A stretch of DNA of 35,947 bases from Salinimicrobium sp. (GCA_024635665.1 JAGXIM010000002.1:1-35947); one strand, 5' to 3'; shown: positions 24,256 to 32,580, numbered from the stretch's first letter. The notes: a model not told the origin generated them from the sequence alone. Numbers and translations: made by a program.

Positions 24256-24286
24256 TTTGCTTGTGCTCAAAAAAGTTGTACTTTTG
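24256..24286 (+). promoter_or_regulatory. Promoter of tig
   Basis: TTTG (24256-24259), a 19-nt spacer and TACTTTTG (24279-24286). Both elements match the Bacteroidota consensus exactly, and the start codon lies 26 nt beyond. Confidence 0.82.
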
Positions 24287-24312
24287 CAGACCAATTTTTA
24301 TAAGAGTTTGTA

Positions 24313-25626
24313 ATGAATATAACTAGAGAGAACATTGATGAGCTGAATGCCGTAGTTAAAGTTGATATTGACAAGGAAGACTACAGTAGCAAAGTTGAAA
24401 AGATCTTAAAGGATTACCGCAAAAACGCTAATATTCCTGGGTTCAGGAAAGGCCACGTCCCAATGGGAATGGTGAAAAAGCAATATGGAAAGTCCGTTTT
24501 GGTGGATGAAGTGAACAAGTTGCTTCAGGATAGCCTCAACAAGTACCTTACTGAAGAGAAGCTGGATGTTCTCGGGAATCCGTTGCCAAAAGAACAGGAC
24601 AGCCTGGACTGGGACAGCGAGACTTTTACATTTGAATTCGAGCTGGGGCTTTCCCCACAGTTTGAAGTGAGCCTGGACAATAAGAAGCCTATTACTTATT
24701 ATAAGATCGTTGCCGGTGAGGAAATGATCGAAAATCAAATTAAGACCATGCGTAAACAGTATGGCAAACTCACTTCCAAAGATGTTGCTAAAGAAGACGA
24801 CCAGGTAGCTGGTACTTTCAAAAATGAAGAAGAAGGGATTGATTCCACGACTACTTTGCCGTTGGAAAAAGTGAAGAATAAGGAGAAGTTTATCGGTGCC
24901 AAAGTTGGGGATGTAATCACCTTGAATACAAAAGAACTTTTTGAAGATGACCATGACCTAATGGAAGTCCTTAAAGTGGAACACGATAAAGCCCATGGCC
25001 TTGATGTTGATTTAGAATTCACAGTTTCTGAAATCAATCACCAGGAGTTGGCAAATTTGGATCAGGAATTTTTTGACAAGCTCTTCGGAACAGGGGAAGT
25101 TACTTCTGTAGATGAACTTAAGGAAAAGATCAAGGAAGATGCTGCAAAACAGTTTGAGCAGCAAAGTGACCAGCAGTTCCTAAATGATGTGACTGAAATG
25201 TTGATCGAAAATACTGAGTTTGACCTTCCGAAGGAATTTCTTCAAAAATGGATACAAACTGCTGGAGAGAAAGAACTTTCAGAAGAAGAAGCAAAAGAAG
25301 AGTACGAAAAAAGCGAAAAAGGACTAAGATTTCAGTTGATCGAAGCTAAGTTGGTCAATGAGAATAATCTTGAAGTTAAATTTGAAGACTTAAAAGCTTT
25401 TGCTATTGACCGCATCAAAGAGCAAATGGCACAATTTGGGCAAATGGATCCTTCAGAAAAAGAGTTGGATGATATTGCTGCACGTATTTTGTCCAGTCAG
25501 GATGAAGTGAAACGTTTGTCGGAGCAATTGATGAACCAAAAGTTGCTCGAGCTATATAAAGAGAAAGTGAATTTGGAGGAGAAAGAAGTGACATACGAAG
25601 AATTTGTTAAAGAGGTCTACCAATAG
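24313..25626 (+). CDS. tig: Trigger factor
   Basis: A 437-residue cytosolic, ribosome-bound chaperone that receives nascent chains at the exit tunnel. The ribosome-docking signature GFRKGHVP is at residues 43-50, after the conserved N-terminal strand-helix region. A divergent middle region (about residues 150-250) stands where the peptidyl-prolyl isomerase domain lies in other bacteria, and its key motif is not obvious. The helical C-terminal arms are Glu/Lys/Gln-rich (about residues 260-437). Length is close to the usual 430-450. It has its own promoter and terminator and is followed by clpP and clpX, an arrangement shared with many bacteria. Confidence 0.95.
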   Translation: MNITRENIDELNAVVKVDIDKEDYSSKVEKILKDYRKNANIPGFRKGHVPMGMVKKQYGKSVLVDEVNKLLQDSLNKYLTEEKLDVLGNPLPKEQDSLDWDSETFTFEFELGLSPQFEVSLDNKKPITYYKIVAGEEMIENQIKTMRKQYGKLTSKDVAKEDDQVAGTFKNEEEGIDSTTTLPLEKVKNKEKFIGAKVGDVITLNTKELFEDDHDLMEVLKVEHDKAHGLDVDLEFTVSEINHQELANLDQEFFDKLFGTGEVTSVDELKEKIKEDAAKQFEQQSDQQFLNDVTEMLIENTEFDLPKEFLQKWIQTAGEKELSEEEAKEEYEKSEKGLRFQLIEAKLVNENNLEVKFEDLKAFAIDRIKEQMAQFGQMDPSEKELDDIAARILSSQDEVKRLSEQLMNQKLLELYKEKVNLEEKEVTYEEFVKEVYQ

Positions 25627-25653
25627 AACTTTTGTAAATTAATACTTATCTTT

Positions 25654-25689
25654 AAGGCGTTAAACCAAATACGGGATAACGCCTTTTTT
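25654..25689 (+). terminator. Terminator of tig
   Basis: AAGGCGTTA (25654-25662) pairs with TAACGCCTT (25677-25685) around a 14-nt loop, followed by T residues. It lies between tig and clpP. Confidence 0.88.
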
Positions 25690-25756
25690 GACAACTAAAA
25701 CGAAGGTTTTTCATTCACAAAAATCCTTCTAAACAAGAAAAAAGAAAAGCAATTAA

Positions 25757-26431
25757 ATGGACTACGGAAAAGAATTTGAAAAATACGCTACCAAGCACCA
25801 CGGGATCAACTCAAACTATTACGAAAAGATAATAAGCAGCATGAACCCAATGGGAATGACTCCCAATATTATTGAAGAAAGGCAGATGAATATTGCCATT
25901 TTTGACGTCTTTTCGAGGCTCATGATGGATAGGATAATCTTTTTAGGAACCGGTATAAATGATCAGGTGGCCAATATTATACAGGCGCAATTGTTGTTCC
26001 TCGAGAGCACAGATGCTTCCAAGGATATCCAAATTTATATCAATTCTCCCGGGGGCAGCGTTTATGCAGGCCTTGGGATCTATGATACTATGCAGTTCAT
26101 TAAGCCCAATGTTGCTACAATTTGTACAGGAATGGCCGCTTCCATGGGAGCTGTGCTTTTATGTGCAGGGGAAAAAGGCAAACGAAGCGGGTTGCCACAT
26201 TCGCGGGTGATGATACACCAGCCAATGGGAGGCGCACAGGGACAAGCCAGTGATATTGAAATCACTGCCCGCGAAATTCTTACCCTTAAAAAGGAATTGT
26301 ATGACATTATTGCCAAACATTCTGGCCAGTCCTTTGACAAAGTCCAGGAGGATAGTGATCGGGATTTCTGGATGAAAGCCGATAAAGCTTTGGAATATGG
26401 GATGATAGATGAAATCTTAACGAGGACATAG
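25757..26431 (+). CDS. clpP: ATP-dependent Clp protease proteolytic subunit
   Basis: A 224-residue serine peptidase that forms the tetradecameric Clp barrel in the cytosol. The catalytic triad is intact: Ser129 in TGMAASMGAVLL, His154 in SRVMIHQPMGG and Asp203 in DSDRDFWM. The preceding INSPGGSVYAG oxyanion segment is also conserved. The N-terminal region of about 40 residues before the mature-like RQMNIAIFDVFSRLM is longer than in E. coli and may be removed autocatalytically. No clear TAnnTTTG promoter is seen in the 67 nt between the tig terminator and the start. clpX follows 72 nt later and supplies the unfoldase. Confidence 0.97.
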   Translation: MDYGKEFEKYATKHHGINSNYYEKIISSMNPMGMTPNIIEERQMNIAIFDVFSRLMMDRIIFLGTGINDQVANIIQAQLLFLESTDASKDIQIYINSPGGSVYAGLGIYDTMQFIKPNVATICTGMAASMGAVLLCAGEKGKRSGLPHSRVMIHQPMGGAQGQASDIEITAREILTLKKELYDIIAKHSGQSFDKVQEDSDRDFWMKADKALEYGMIDEILTRT

Positions 26432-26503
26432 AGTTTAGAATTGGTTCTTAAAAAAAGAATGAAGGAAAAGGTTCCTGGAGGCCAGGCACTGAAATAAAAA
26501 ATT

Positions 26504-27736
26504 ATGGCGAAAGATGAATTAGAATGTTCCTTTTGTGGAAGGAAAAAACCCGAAACCAATTTGCTTATTGCAGGTTTGGACGCACATATTTGCGACCGCT
26601 GTATTGAGCAGGCTCACGGTATTGTAATCGAAGAATCCAAGCAGGAAGGGACCAGCGAGTTGTCTTCAGAGCTTAAACTTCGCAAGCCCAAGGCCATAAA
26701 AGACTTTTTGGATAGTTATGTGATAGGTCAGGAGCACACGAAAAAAGTGCTTTCTGTGGCTGTTTACAACCACTACAAGAGGTTGCTGCAACCAGTATCC
26801 GATGATGATATCGAGATCCAGAAGAGTAACATTATCATGGTAGGAGAGACCGGTACTGGTAAAACATTAATGGCGAAAACCATTGCCAAGATGCTCAACG
26901 TGCCTTTGGCGATCGTGGACGCAACCGTTTTGACCGAAGCCGGTTATGTTGGGGAAGATGTGGAAAGCATTTTGACCCGCTTGCTCCAGGCAGCCGATTA
27001 CAACCTTGAAAAAGCCCAACACGGGATTGTGTTTATCGATGAGATCGACAAGATCGCGCGTAAAAGCGATAATCCCTCCATAACCCGCGACGTTTCCGGG
27101 GAAGGTGTGCAACAGGCTTTACTTAAACTTCTGGAAGGGACTACTGTGAACGTCCCGCCAAAAGGAGGCAGAAAGCATCCCGACCAAAAATTCATAGAAG
27201 TGGATACCGAAAATATCCTGTTCATTACCGGCGGCGCATTCGACGGAATTGAAAGAAACATCAGTAAACGTCTAAATATGCAGGCGGTAGGGTTTAGTGC
27301 TTCTAAGAGCGAAGACACGATTGAGCGGGAAAACCTGCTGAAATATATAATCCCGAAAGATTTGAAGGATTTTGGGTTGATCCCCGAAATCATTGGCCGA
27401 CTTCCTGTGCTTACGCACATGAACCCGTTGGACAAAAAAACTTTGCGTTCTATTTTGACCGAGCCCAAAAATGCCATTATAAAGCAGTATCAGAAGCTTT
27501 TTGAAATGGATGATATAGAATTCTCCATTACCGATGGAGCCCTGGATTTTATTGTTGAAAAAGCAGTGGAGTACAAACTGGGGGCTAGAGGACTACGCTC
27601 ATTATGCGAAGCCATTCTAACCGATGCTATGTTCGAGATGCCCGAGGGCAAGCTGAATAAACTGGAGGTCGACCAGGAATATGCAGAAGCGAAACTCGAC
27701 AAATCGGGGATCAAGAGGCTAAAAGCAGTTTCATAA
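26504..27736 (+). CDS. clpX: ATP-dependent Clp protease ATP-binding subunit ClpX
   Basis: A 410-residue AAA+ unfoldase. The N-terminal zinc-binding domain has C8-x2-C11 and C30-x2-C33. The Walker A GETGTGKT is at residues 114-121, the pore loop GYVGED at about 147-152, and Walker B in [11 protein letters not shown] at about 175-184. The RKH loop (GGRKHPDQ) and the ClpP-docking loop, here VGF in MQAVGFSAS, are present, so it should dock on the ClpP encoded upstream. The C-terminal small AAA+ domain ([19 protein letters not shown]) is complete. Probably co-transcribed with clpP; a terminator follows. Confidence 0.98.
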   Translation: MAKDELECSFCGRKKPETNLLIAGLDAHICDRCIEQAHGIVIEESKQEGTSELSSELKLRKPKAIKDFLDSYVIGQEHTKKVLSVAVYNHYKRLLQPVSDDDIEIQKSNIIMVGETGTGKTLMAKTIAKMLNVPLAIVDATVLTEAGYVGEDVESILTRLLQAADYNLEKAQHGIVFIDEIDKIARKSDNPSITRDVSGEGVQQALLKLLEGTTVNVPPKGGRKHPDQKFIEVDTENILFITGGAFDGIERNISKRLNMQAVGFSASKSEDTIERENLLKYIIPKDLKDFGLIPEIIGRLPVLTHMNPLDKKTLRSILTEPKNAIIKQYQKLFEMDDIEFSITDGALDFIVEKAVEYKLGARGLRSLCEAILTDAMFEMPEGKLNKLEVDQEYAEAKLDKSGIKRLKAVS

Positions 27737-27758
27737 AAAGATAAAAATCATTTACTTT

Positions 27759-27790
27759 AAAGCCATTCTGGTAACGGAATGGCTTTTTTT
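27759..27790 (+). terminator. Terminator of clpX
   Basis: AAAGCCATTC (27759-27768) pairs with GAATGGCTTT (27777-27786) with an 8-nt loop, followed by further T residues. It starts 23 nt after the clpX stop. Confidence 0.93.
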
Positions 27791-27893
27791 ATGGCTGCTT
27801 TTGAAATTCGCTAACATTTTTTTAATAGAATTATATTTTCATATTTCGGTATTAAATGTAAATTAGACTGTAATGTATTGAAATTGAGTTGTG

Positions 27894-28340
27894 ATGATAA
27901 AACTAAATCCCTACTTGACGTTTCCCGGTAATTGTGAGGAGGCGTTTGAATTTTACAGATCTGTGTTTGGAGGCGAATTCCTGTATAAAACCAGATTTTC
28001 TGATATTCCCTCTAATGATGAGGTGACTTTTCCAGAATATAAGATGAACCGTATCATGCATATCGCCCTTTCGGTTGGGAAAGATAACATCATTATGGGT
28101 GGTGATTCCGATGAAGAATGGGGTTCAGAAAAGGTGCAGGCAGGGAATAACATGTCCCTTTCAATAACTACCAGGAACAAAGAAGACGCCGATCGATTCT
28201 TCGAAGGGCTCTGTGGCCAGGGGAAAATGACCATGCAAATTGGCGATGTATTTTGGGGAAGCTATTTCGGCATGTGTACAGATAAATATGGGATTAACTG
28301 GATGGTGAAATATGATAACCATGAGGAGCAGCAGGTATAA
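27894..28340 (+). CDS. VOC-family protein, PhnB-like
   Basis: A 148-residue cytosolic protein of the vicinal-oxygen-chelate (glyoxalase/bleomycin-resistance/dioxygenase) superfamily, closest in plan to PhnB-like proteins. The paired beta-alpha-beta-beta-beta modules are visible: LNPYLTFPGNCEEAFEFYRS near the start and MSLSITTRNKEDADRFFEGL in the second half, ending GSYFGMCTDKYGINWMVKYD. A GTG one codon earlier is in frame, but the ATG at 27894 is taken. Metal ligands cannot be assigned with confidence, and the name says nothing about phosphonate use here. The AHSA1-type gene follows 38 nt later; the two may form a small operon. Confidence 0.86.
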   Translation: MIKLNPYLTFPGNCEEAFEFYRSVFGGEFLYKTRFSDIPSNDEVTFPEYKMNRIMHIALSVGKDNIIMGGDSDEEWGSEKVQAGNNMSLSITTRNKEDADRFFEGLCGQGKMTMQIGDVFWGSYFGMCTDKYGINWMVKYDNHEEQQV

Positions 28341-28378
28341 GACCGCGAACTACTAATCAATTCATGTAGCATATAACA

Positions 28379-28837
28379 ATGGACGCTTTAAAAATTAGTA
28401 CTACAATTCAAATAAGCAAGCCGCAAAACGAGGTTTTTGAAGCTATTGTGGATCCCGCAAAGATGTCTCGTTATTTTATTTCTGAAAGTACCGGAAGGAT
28501 GGAAGAAGGCACAAACCTCGAGTGGAAATTCCCCGAGTTTGCCGAGGAAATACCTGTAACCATAGTGGAAGTATCCAAAAATGAATATGTCTCCTTTACC
28601 TGGGAAGGTGCAAGGGGAGAAAAATTGTTAGTGGAAATCACACTTTTGGAAGTTCCTGAAAATTCCACCCTCGTAAAGATAACAGAAAGGGAAATGCCTA
28701 ATAATAAAAAAGGAATAAAGTGGCTGGCGCAGAATACAGAAGGTTGGGCCAATTTCCTTGTCTGCCTCAAAGCTTATCTGGAACACGGGATCAACCTTAG
28801 AAAGGGGGCTTTTGATTTTATGAAGGAAATCAAGTAG
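28379..28837 (+). CDS. SRPBCC/AHSA1-family protein
   Basis: A 152-residue cytosolic protein with the START-like SRPBCC fold in its AHSA1 form. The opening strand-helix STTIQISKPQNEVFEAIVDP, the strands with YVSFTWEGARGEKLLVEITL, and the long C-terminal helix around NTEGWANFLVCLKAYLEHGI are typical. Proteins of this group bind hydrophobic ligands or act as unspecified stress or polyketide-related factors. The conserved Trp-Glu segment and full length suggest a functional protein, but no substrate can be named. It follows the VOC gene and has no visible terminator before the large gap downstream. Confidence 0.86.
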   Translation: MDALKISTTIQISKPQNEVFEAIVDPAKMSRYFISESTGRMEEGTNLEWKFPEFAEEIPVTIVEVSKNEYVSFTWEGARGEKLLVEITLLEVPENSTLVKITEREMPNNKKGIKWLAQNTEGWANFLVCLKAYLEHGINLRKGAFDFMKEIK

Positions 28838-28889
28838 GAACTAAAATTCCAAATCCCAAATTCCGAATTCATAGAACAAATAAAATTGT

Positions 28890-28911
28890 TGTCAAAAATG
28901 TCATTTTTGGA
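28890..28911. repeat. Palindromic element, copy 1
   Basis: TGTCAAAAATG, then T, then CATTTTTGGA. The inner arms CAAAAATG and CATTTTTG are perfect complements around one base. It differs from copy 2 at a single position. Confidence 0.7.
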
Positions 28912-29015
28912 TGATATTTTCATCCCGAAAAGGAATTTCAGCCCTAAAACCTGAATAGCCTTAGATCCCAAAACCCAGCAATCTTGGGAAAATGTCTAAT
29001 CTCTATTTACTCGGG

Positions 29016-29037
29016 TGTCAAAAATGCCATTTTTGGA
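29016..29037. repeat. Palindromic element, copy 2
   Basis: TGTCAAAAATG, then C, then CATTTTTGGA, 126 bp from copy 1 and identical in 21 of 22 bases. It is followed by AGTTTTTTTTT, so on the plus strand it could also act as a weak terminator. Confidence 0.7.
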
Positions 29038-29103
29038 AGTTTTTTTTTGTTGAAGGTTTTTAGAGTCAAAGAGATTTTTCATTTTCTGAATGAAAGAAGC
29101 AAT

Positions 29104-29134
29104 AAAAAACCCGCCTCAATTAAGAAGCGGGTTT
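29104..29134 (-). terminator. Terminator of groEL
   Basis: AAACCCGC (29107-29114) and GCGGGTTT (29127-29134) with a 12-nt loop. Read on the minus strand the stem ends in six U residues. It lies 89 nt beyond the groEL stop. Confidence 0.88.
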
Positions 29135-29175
29135 AACTATTCAGATAAGCAAGTTTCAGTAGACTTTTTTCAACT

Positions 29176-29203
29176 TACAGTCTACAGTCTACAGTCTACA
29201 GTC
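29176..29203. repeat. Four tandem copies of a 7-bp unit
   Basis: Unit TACAGTC repeated four times without error, then TATCGCCTAACGTC as a decayed continuation. It lies between the groEL stop and its terminator, so it is within the 3' untranslated region of the groEL mRNA. Confidence 0.9.
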
Positions 29204-29222
29204 TATCGCCTAACGTCTATTC

Positions 29223-30863
29223 TTACATCATTCCGGGCATTCCGCCGCCCATTCCTTGTGGCATTCCGCCGCCACCGGAGTTTTCTTCTTTAATATCCAC
29301 TAAAGAGCATTCGGTAGTAAGGATCATTCCAGCGACTGAAGCAGCATTTTCAAGGGCTACCCTTGTTACTTTCTTAGGATCGATAATTCCTGCTTTCATC
29401 ATGTCGACGAAAGTATTGGTTTTGGCATCATAACCGTAGTTGCCTTTGCCTTCAAGCACTTTGTTGATCACAACCGAACCTTCGCCACCGGCGTTTTCAA
29501 CGATTGTTCTCAATGGGCTTTCAATGGCACGGCTTACGATCTTGATTCCGGTAGCTTCATCTGGATTGGCAGCTTTAAGGCTTTCAAGTACAGCTTTTGC
29601 ACGTACAAGCGCTACGCCACCTCCGGCAACGATTCCTTCTTCCACAGCCGCGCGGGTTGCGTGAAGGGCATCATCCACACGGTCTTTCTTCTCTTTCATT
29701 TCAACTTCAGAAGCTGCGCCCACGTAAAGTACGGCAACCCCGCCAGCCAATTTGGCCAAACGTTCCTGAAGTTTTTCCTTATCATAATCAGAAGTTGTGG
29801 TCTCGATTTGGGATTTGATCTGGTTCACACGGGCTTTGATAGCTTCGTTGTCACCAGCACCGTTTACCACAGTTGTATTATCCTTGTCAATAGCTACTTT
29901 TTCAGCAGTACCAAGTTGATCGATGGTTGCGTTTTCAAGGGTGAAACCTCTTTCTTCAGAAATCACAGTACCGCCAGTAAGGACAGCGATGTCTTCCAAC
30001 ATTGCTTTTCTTCGGTCACCAAATCCTGGCGCCTTCACAGCAGCGATTTTTAGTGAACCTCTTAATTTGTTCACAACTAAAGTAGCAAGGGCTTCGCCGT
30101 CAACATCTTCAGCAATGATCAAAAGTGGCTTTCCGCTCTGGGCGACAGGTTCCAATACTGGAAGCAGGTCTTTCATGGCAGATATCTTCTTGTCATAGAT
30201 AAGGATGTAAGGGTCCTCAAGATCTGCAGTCATTTTCTCGCTGTTGGTCACGAAGTAAGGAGAAAGATATCCGCGGTCAAACTGCATTCCTTCCACAACA
30301 TCCACGTAAGTATCAGTTCCTTTGGCTTCTTCAACAGTAATAACGCCTTCTTTTCCTACTTTTTGGAAAGCTTCAGCAATCAATTCACCAATATGCTCAT
30401 CATTGTTGGAGGAAATAGCAGCTACCTGCTTGATTTTTTCTGAAGAATCGCCTACCTGTTGAGCTTGTTCCTTAAGGTGGGCAACCAAAGCTTGTACTGC
30501 TTTGTCAATACCTCTCTTAAGATCCATTGGGTTTGCACCGGCAGCAACATTTTTAAGGCCTTCTTTTACGATTGCCTGTGCAAGTACGGTTGCTGTGGTT
30601 GTACCGTCACCGGCGATATCATTGGTTTTGGAAGCAACTTCCTTCACCATTTGCGCGCCCATATTTTCCAGCGCATCTTCCAATTCTATTTCTTTTGCAA
30701 CGGTCACCCCATCTTTAGTGACCACAGGGGCACCAAAAGATTTGTTGATGATCACGTTACGCCCTTTTGGGCCTAGAGTTACTTTTACAGCGTTTGCCAG
30801 TGCATCCACACCGCGCTTGATCCCGTCACGGGCTTCAATGTCGTATCTAATTTCTTTAGCCAT
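29223..30863 (-). CDS. groEL: Chaperonin GroEL (Hsp60)
   Basis: A 546-residue ATP-dependent chaperonin that forms the double-ring folding chamber in the cytosol. The N-terminal [20 protein letters not shown] and the nucleotide loop [11 protein letters not shown], with the catalytic Asp region following, are intact. The apical domain is complete, and the signature [18 protein letters not shown] is exact. The C-terminal tail is the usual flexible GGM repeat (ending GGGMPGMM). Length is standard. groES is 108 nt upstream, an unusually long gap for this pair, and the gap holds two hairpins. The terminator follows 89 nt beyond the stop, after a tandem repeat. Confidence 0.98.
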   Translation of the reverse strand: MAKEIRYDIEARDGIKRGVDALANAVKVTLGPKGRNVIINKSFGAPVVTKDGVTVAKEIELEDALENMGAQMVKEVASKTNDIAGDGTTTATVLAQAIVKEGLKNVAAGANPMDLKRGIDKAVQALVAHLKEQAQQVGDSSEKIKQVAAISSNNDEHIGELIAEAFQKVGKEGVITVEEAKGTDTYVDVVEGMQFDRGYLSPYFVTNSEKMTADLEDPYILIYDKKISAMKDLLPVLEPVAQSGKPLLIIAEDVDGEALATLVVNKLRGSLKIAAVKAPGFGDRRKAMLEDIAVLTGGTVISEERGFTLENATIDQLGTAEKVAIDKDNTTVVNGAGDNEAIKARVNQIKSQIETTTSDYDKEKLQERLAKLAGGVAVLYVGAASEVEMKEKKDRVDDALHATRAAVEEGIVAGGGVALVRAKAVLESLKAANPDEATGIKIVSRAIESPLRTIVENAGGEGSVVINKVLEGKGNYGYDAKTNTFVDMMKAGIIDPKKVTRVALENAASVAGMILTTECSLVDIKEENSGGGGMPQGMGGGMPGMM

Positions 30864-30880
30864 TTTAATTTAAATTTTTC

Positions 30881-30959
30881 TCCCGAAACATCGGGAATTA
30901 GTTAGTTTTTTAAAAATTATTGGATAAAACCGCCTTTTTGGATAGCAAGTAAAGCGGTT
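30881..30959 (-). promoter_or_regulatory. Two hairpins between groES and groEL
   Basis: Read on the minus strand, AACCGC (30959-30954) pairs with GCGGTT (30933-30928) over a 20-nt loop and runs on as TTATCC. Closer to groEL, TCCCGA and TCGGGA (30896-30891 and 30886-30881) form a 6-bp stem with a 4-nt loop. They could attenuate, process or stabilise the mRNA. No clear promoter is visible. Confidence 0.4.
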
Positions 30960-30971
30960 AGGCCATAGTGA

Positions 30972-31247
30972 TTAAACTACAGCAAGTATATCGTCCTCCC
31001 TCATTATCAGGTATTCTGTGCCCTCAAGTTTGAGTTCGGTACCCGAATATTTTCCATAAAGTACGGTATCACCAACTTTAACAGTCATTTCGTGATCTTT
31101 TTTTCCGCCACCTACAGCTACTACTTTACCTTTTTGTGGTTTTTCTTTAGCCGTTTCGGGAATGTAAATACCTGATGCAGTCTGAGTCTCAGCTGCTACA
31201 GGCTCAACAAGTACTCTGTCTGAAAGAGGTTTAATGTTTAGTGCCAT
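30972..31247 (-). CDS. groES: Co-chaperonin GroES (Hsp10)
   Basis: A 91-residue co-chaperonin; its heptameric ring caps GroEL. It shows the start [20 protein letters not shown], the GroEL-binding mobile loop [20 protein letters not shown], the roof region and the C-terminal [13 protein letters not shown]. Length is normal. It is the first gene of the groES-groEL transcript, preceded by the secG terminator and a 24-bp inverted repeat. A TAATTTTG lies 4 nt before the ATG, but that is too close to act as a normal -7 element, so the promoter is not located. Confidence 0.98.
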   Translation of the reverse strand: MALNIKPLSDRVLVEPVAAETQTASGIYIPETAKEKPQKGKVVAVGGGKKDHEMTVKVGDTVLYGKYSGTELKLEGTEYLIMREDDILAVV

Positions 31248-31313
31248 TTTACAAAATTATTTTAGTTAATGAATTCTTTGATTGAACAAGCAGTAAGTCG
31301 AAAATTGTGCCAC

Positions 31314-31337
31314 TTGATAAATGCTGACATTTATCAA
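31314..31337. promoter_or_regulatory. 24-bp inverted repeat upstream of groES, putative operator
   Basis: TTGATAAATG (31314-31323), spacer CTGA, CATTTATCAA (31328-31337): perfect 10-bp arms. It lies 67-90 bp before the groES ATG and just past the secG terminator. It does not match the CIRCE element of HrcA. Confidence 0.5.
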
Positions 31338-31370
31338 AAAAAAATGCCAGCTTGTCATAAGCTGGCATTT
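31336..31370 (-). terminator. Terminator of the miaB-to-secG operon
   Basis: AAATGCCAGCTT (31342-31353), loop GTCAT, AAGCTGGCATTT (31359-31370). On the minus strand the perfect 12-bp stem runs into nine U residues. It starts 24 nt beyond the secG stop. Confidence 0.93.
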
Positions 31371-31393
31371 GTATAAACAAAAGAGTGTATTTT

Positions 31394-31732
31394 CTAGTCC
31401 TGTGTACCCGGATTTTGTACCGGAGCTTGAATTGGCGCAGGAACGTTGCTTTCAACTTCGGGTTCCCCGCCCATTATTTTAGATTCTCCAATGCTGTTCC
31501 CGTCCATAATAGTAACGTTGGAAAGCAGGATAAGCACCAAAAGAAGCGTAGCCAGTGCCCAGGTACTTTTGTCAAGGAAGTCTGAAGTTTTTTGGACACC
31601 ACCAACCTGGTTGGCACCTCCGCCAAAGGCAGAAGATAATCCGCCACCTTTAGGATTTTGCACCATAATTACTACTACGAGTAAAAATGCCACGATAATG
31701 ATTAATGCTAAAAAGATTGTAAACGTGCTCAT
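31394..31732 (-). CDS. secG: Preprotein translocase subunit SecG
   Basis: A 112-residue inner-membrane subunit of the SecYEG channel. Two membrane helices (about residues 4-23 and 57-75) flank the conserved cytosolic loop VQNPKGGGLSSAFGGGANQV, which is diagnostic. The C-terminal tail after the second helix is longer than in E. coli and rich in Pro, Gln, Val and Glu (PAPIQAPVQNP), as is usual in this phylum. Its start overlaps the stop of the upstream TPR-like gene by one base. It ends the operon, with a strong terminator behind it. Confidence 0.95.
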   Translation of the reverse strand: MSTFTIFLALIIIVAFLLVVVIMVQNPKGGGLSSAFGGGANQVGGVQKTSDFLDKSTWALATLLLVLILLSNVTIMDGNSIGESKIMGGEPEVESNVPAPIQAPVQNPGTQD

Positions 31733-32580
31733 TATTGTAAACTATTATTTTCTTGTAATTTTTCGATCGCCCGAATTTGGTCTGCAAAGGAACCACTTTT
31801 TTCGGGATTTTTCAAAATTAAAATTTTATATGCCTGAATAGCTTTTCTGTAATTTTTTTGTTCGAGGTAAACCCGCGCTAAAGTCTCTGTCATTAAGGAC
31901 TCAGGGTTGGTAAGACTCTCTTCGGCAAGGTTGGCTTTTTTTCCACTTTTTGAGGGATTGATCTTTGGGTTTTTTGTAATAAATTCGTTAATCAATTCAA
32001 ACTTTCTGGACTTGGCCTCATTTTGTTCGGGACTGGTCTTTTCCCGTTCAATTGGTTTTGCAGAAGCCAGTTTCAGCCATTCCGAGAAAGAATGGTTTTC
32101 CTTTTTGTTGAACGACAAGGGTTCGCCCAACTTTAAAGGATCTTCTTCCAACGGTTTTTCTTCTGTTTCTTTCCTGCGGAAAATTCCGGGATCAAACACC
32201 TGTTCCGATTCGCGTAACTTCATCTTGAGTGCCTTGTCCAGGCTCAGGTTTTCATCTGCTTCTGCTTTTTCAGAAATTGAAGTTGCCACTTGTTTTTGTT
32301 CGCGTTCCTGCTTTCTTATTTGGTTTGCTATTTCATTCTGGTTGAATTCTTCCGAGGTAATAAAATCGAACAGGATGCTGCGGTCTGTGGTATAAGCGGC
32401 TGTATTTTTTAGCTCCTTGTTGTAATGAAGGCTGTTTGCGTTTTTCAGCCCTTTTAGCCGTACCGCACGTGCTGCCTGGAAATAAGGATATTTGTGTAAA
32501 ACATCTTTTAGTGCTGCGGTTTCTTCAAAAGTTATCGCAGCAGGGTTTTGTAGCAAATATGTTATTTCTTCTTGTTTCAT
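31732..32580 (-). CDS. TPR-like protein between lptE and secG
   Basis: A 282-residue protein with no signal peptide and no close functional name. The N-terminal part (about 1-70, with LHKYPYFQAARAVRLKGLKN and LHYNKELKNTAAYTTDRSIL) is helical and is typical of a flavobacterial family in this position. A charged, low-complexity middle (about 85-215, rich in K, E and S) follows, then a C-terminal helix pair matching a TPR unit: TETLARVYLEQKNYRKAIQA, followed by YKILILKNPEKSGSFADQI. Overlaps of one base with lptE upstream and secG downstream show tight translational coupling. A scaffold role in envelope export is a guess from context. Confidence 0.8.
   Translation of the reverse strand: MKQEEITYLLQNPAAITFEETAALKDVLHKYPYFQAARAVRLKGLKNANSLHYNKELKNTAAYTTDRSILFDFITSEEFNQNEIANQIRKQEREQKQVATSISEKAEADENLSLDKALKMKLRESEQVFDPGIFRRKETEEKPLEEDPLKLGEPLSFNKKENHSFSEWLKLASAKPIEREKTSPEQNEAKSRKFELINEFITKNPKINPSKSGKKANLAEESLTNPESLMTETLARVYLEQKNYRKAIQAYKILILKNPEKSGSFADQIRAIEKLQENNSLQ

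Larger units (their letters stand above)
28838..29222. other. Repeat-containing non-coding gap between the AHSA1-type gene and groEL
   Basis: This 385-nt convergent gap has no credible gene; the only longer frame (29090-29293) runs through the tandem repeat into the groEL tail and is rejected. It contains an ATTCC/ATTCG-rich stretch (28844-28870), two near-identical palindromic elements (28890 and 29016), a TCCCAA/TTGGGA stem (28966-28989), a nine-T run near 29040, the groEL terminator (29104-29134) and a heptamer tandem repeat (29176-29203). Confidence 0.8.

Noticed and set aside
29090-29293. 67-codon plus-strand frame in the gap after groEL
   Set aside because: It is made of the groEL terminator, the heptamer repeat and antisense groEL tail sequence; its repetitive peptide reflects the DNA repeat.
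31236-31270. TAATTTTG just before the groES ATG as its -7 element
   Set aside because: It matches TAnnTTTG but lies 4 nt from the start codon, so the transcript would begin at the ATG itself; a leaderless groES is not credible without other evidence.
31290-31312. Possible sigma-54 promoter upstream of groES (minus strand GTGGCACAATTTTCGAC)
   Set aside because: The TGGCAC half is perfect, but the -12 half reads TCGAC instead of TTGCA/T, losing the conserved C at -12. One half-site is not enough, despite the sigma-54-type regulator nearby.
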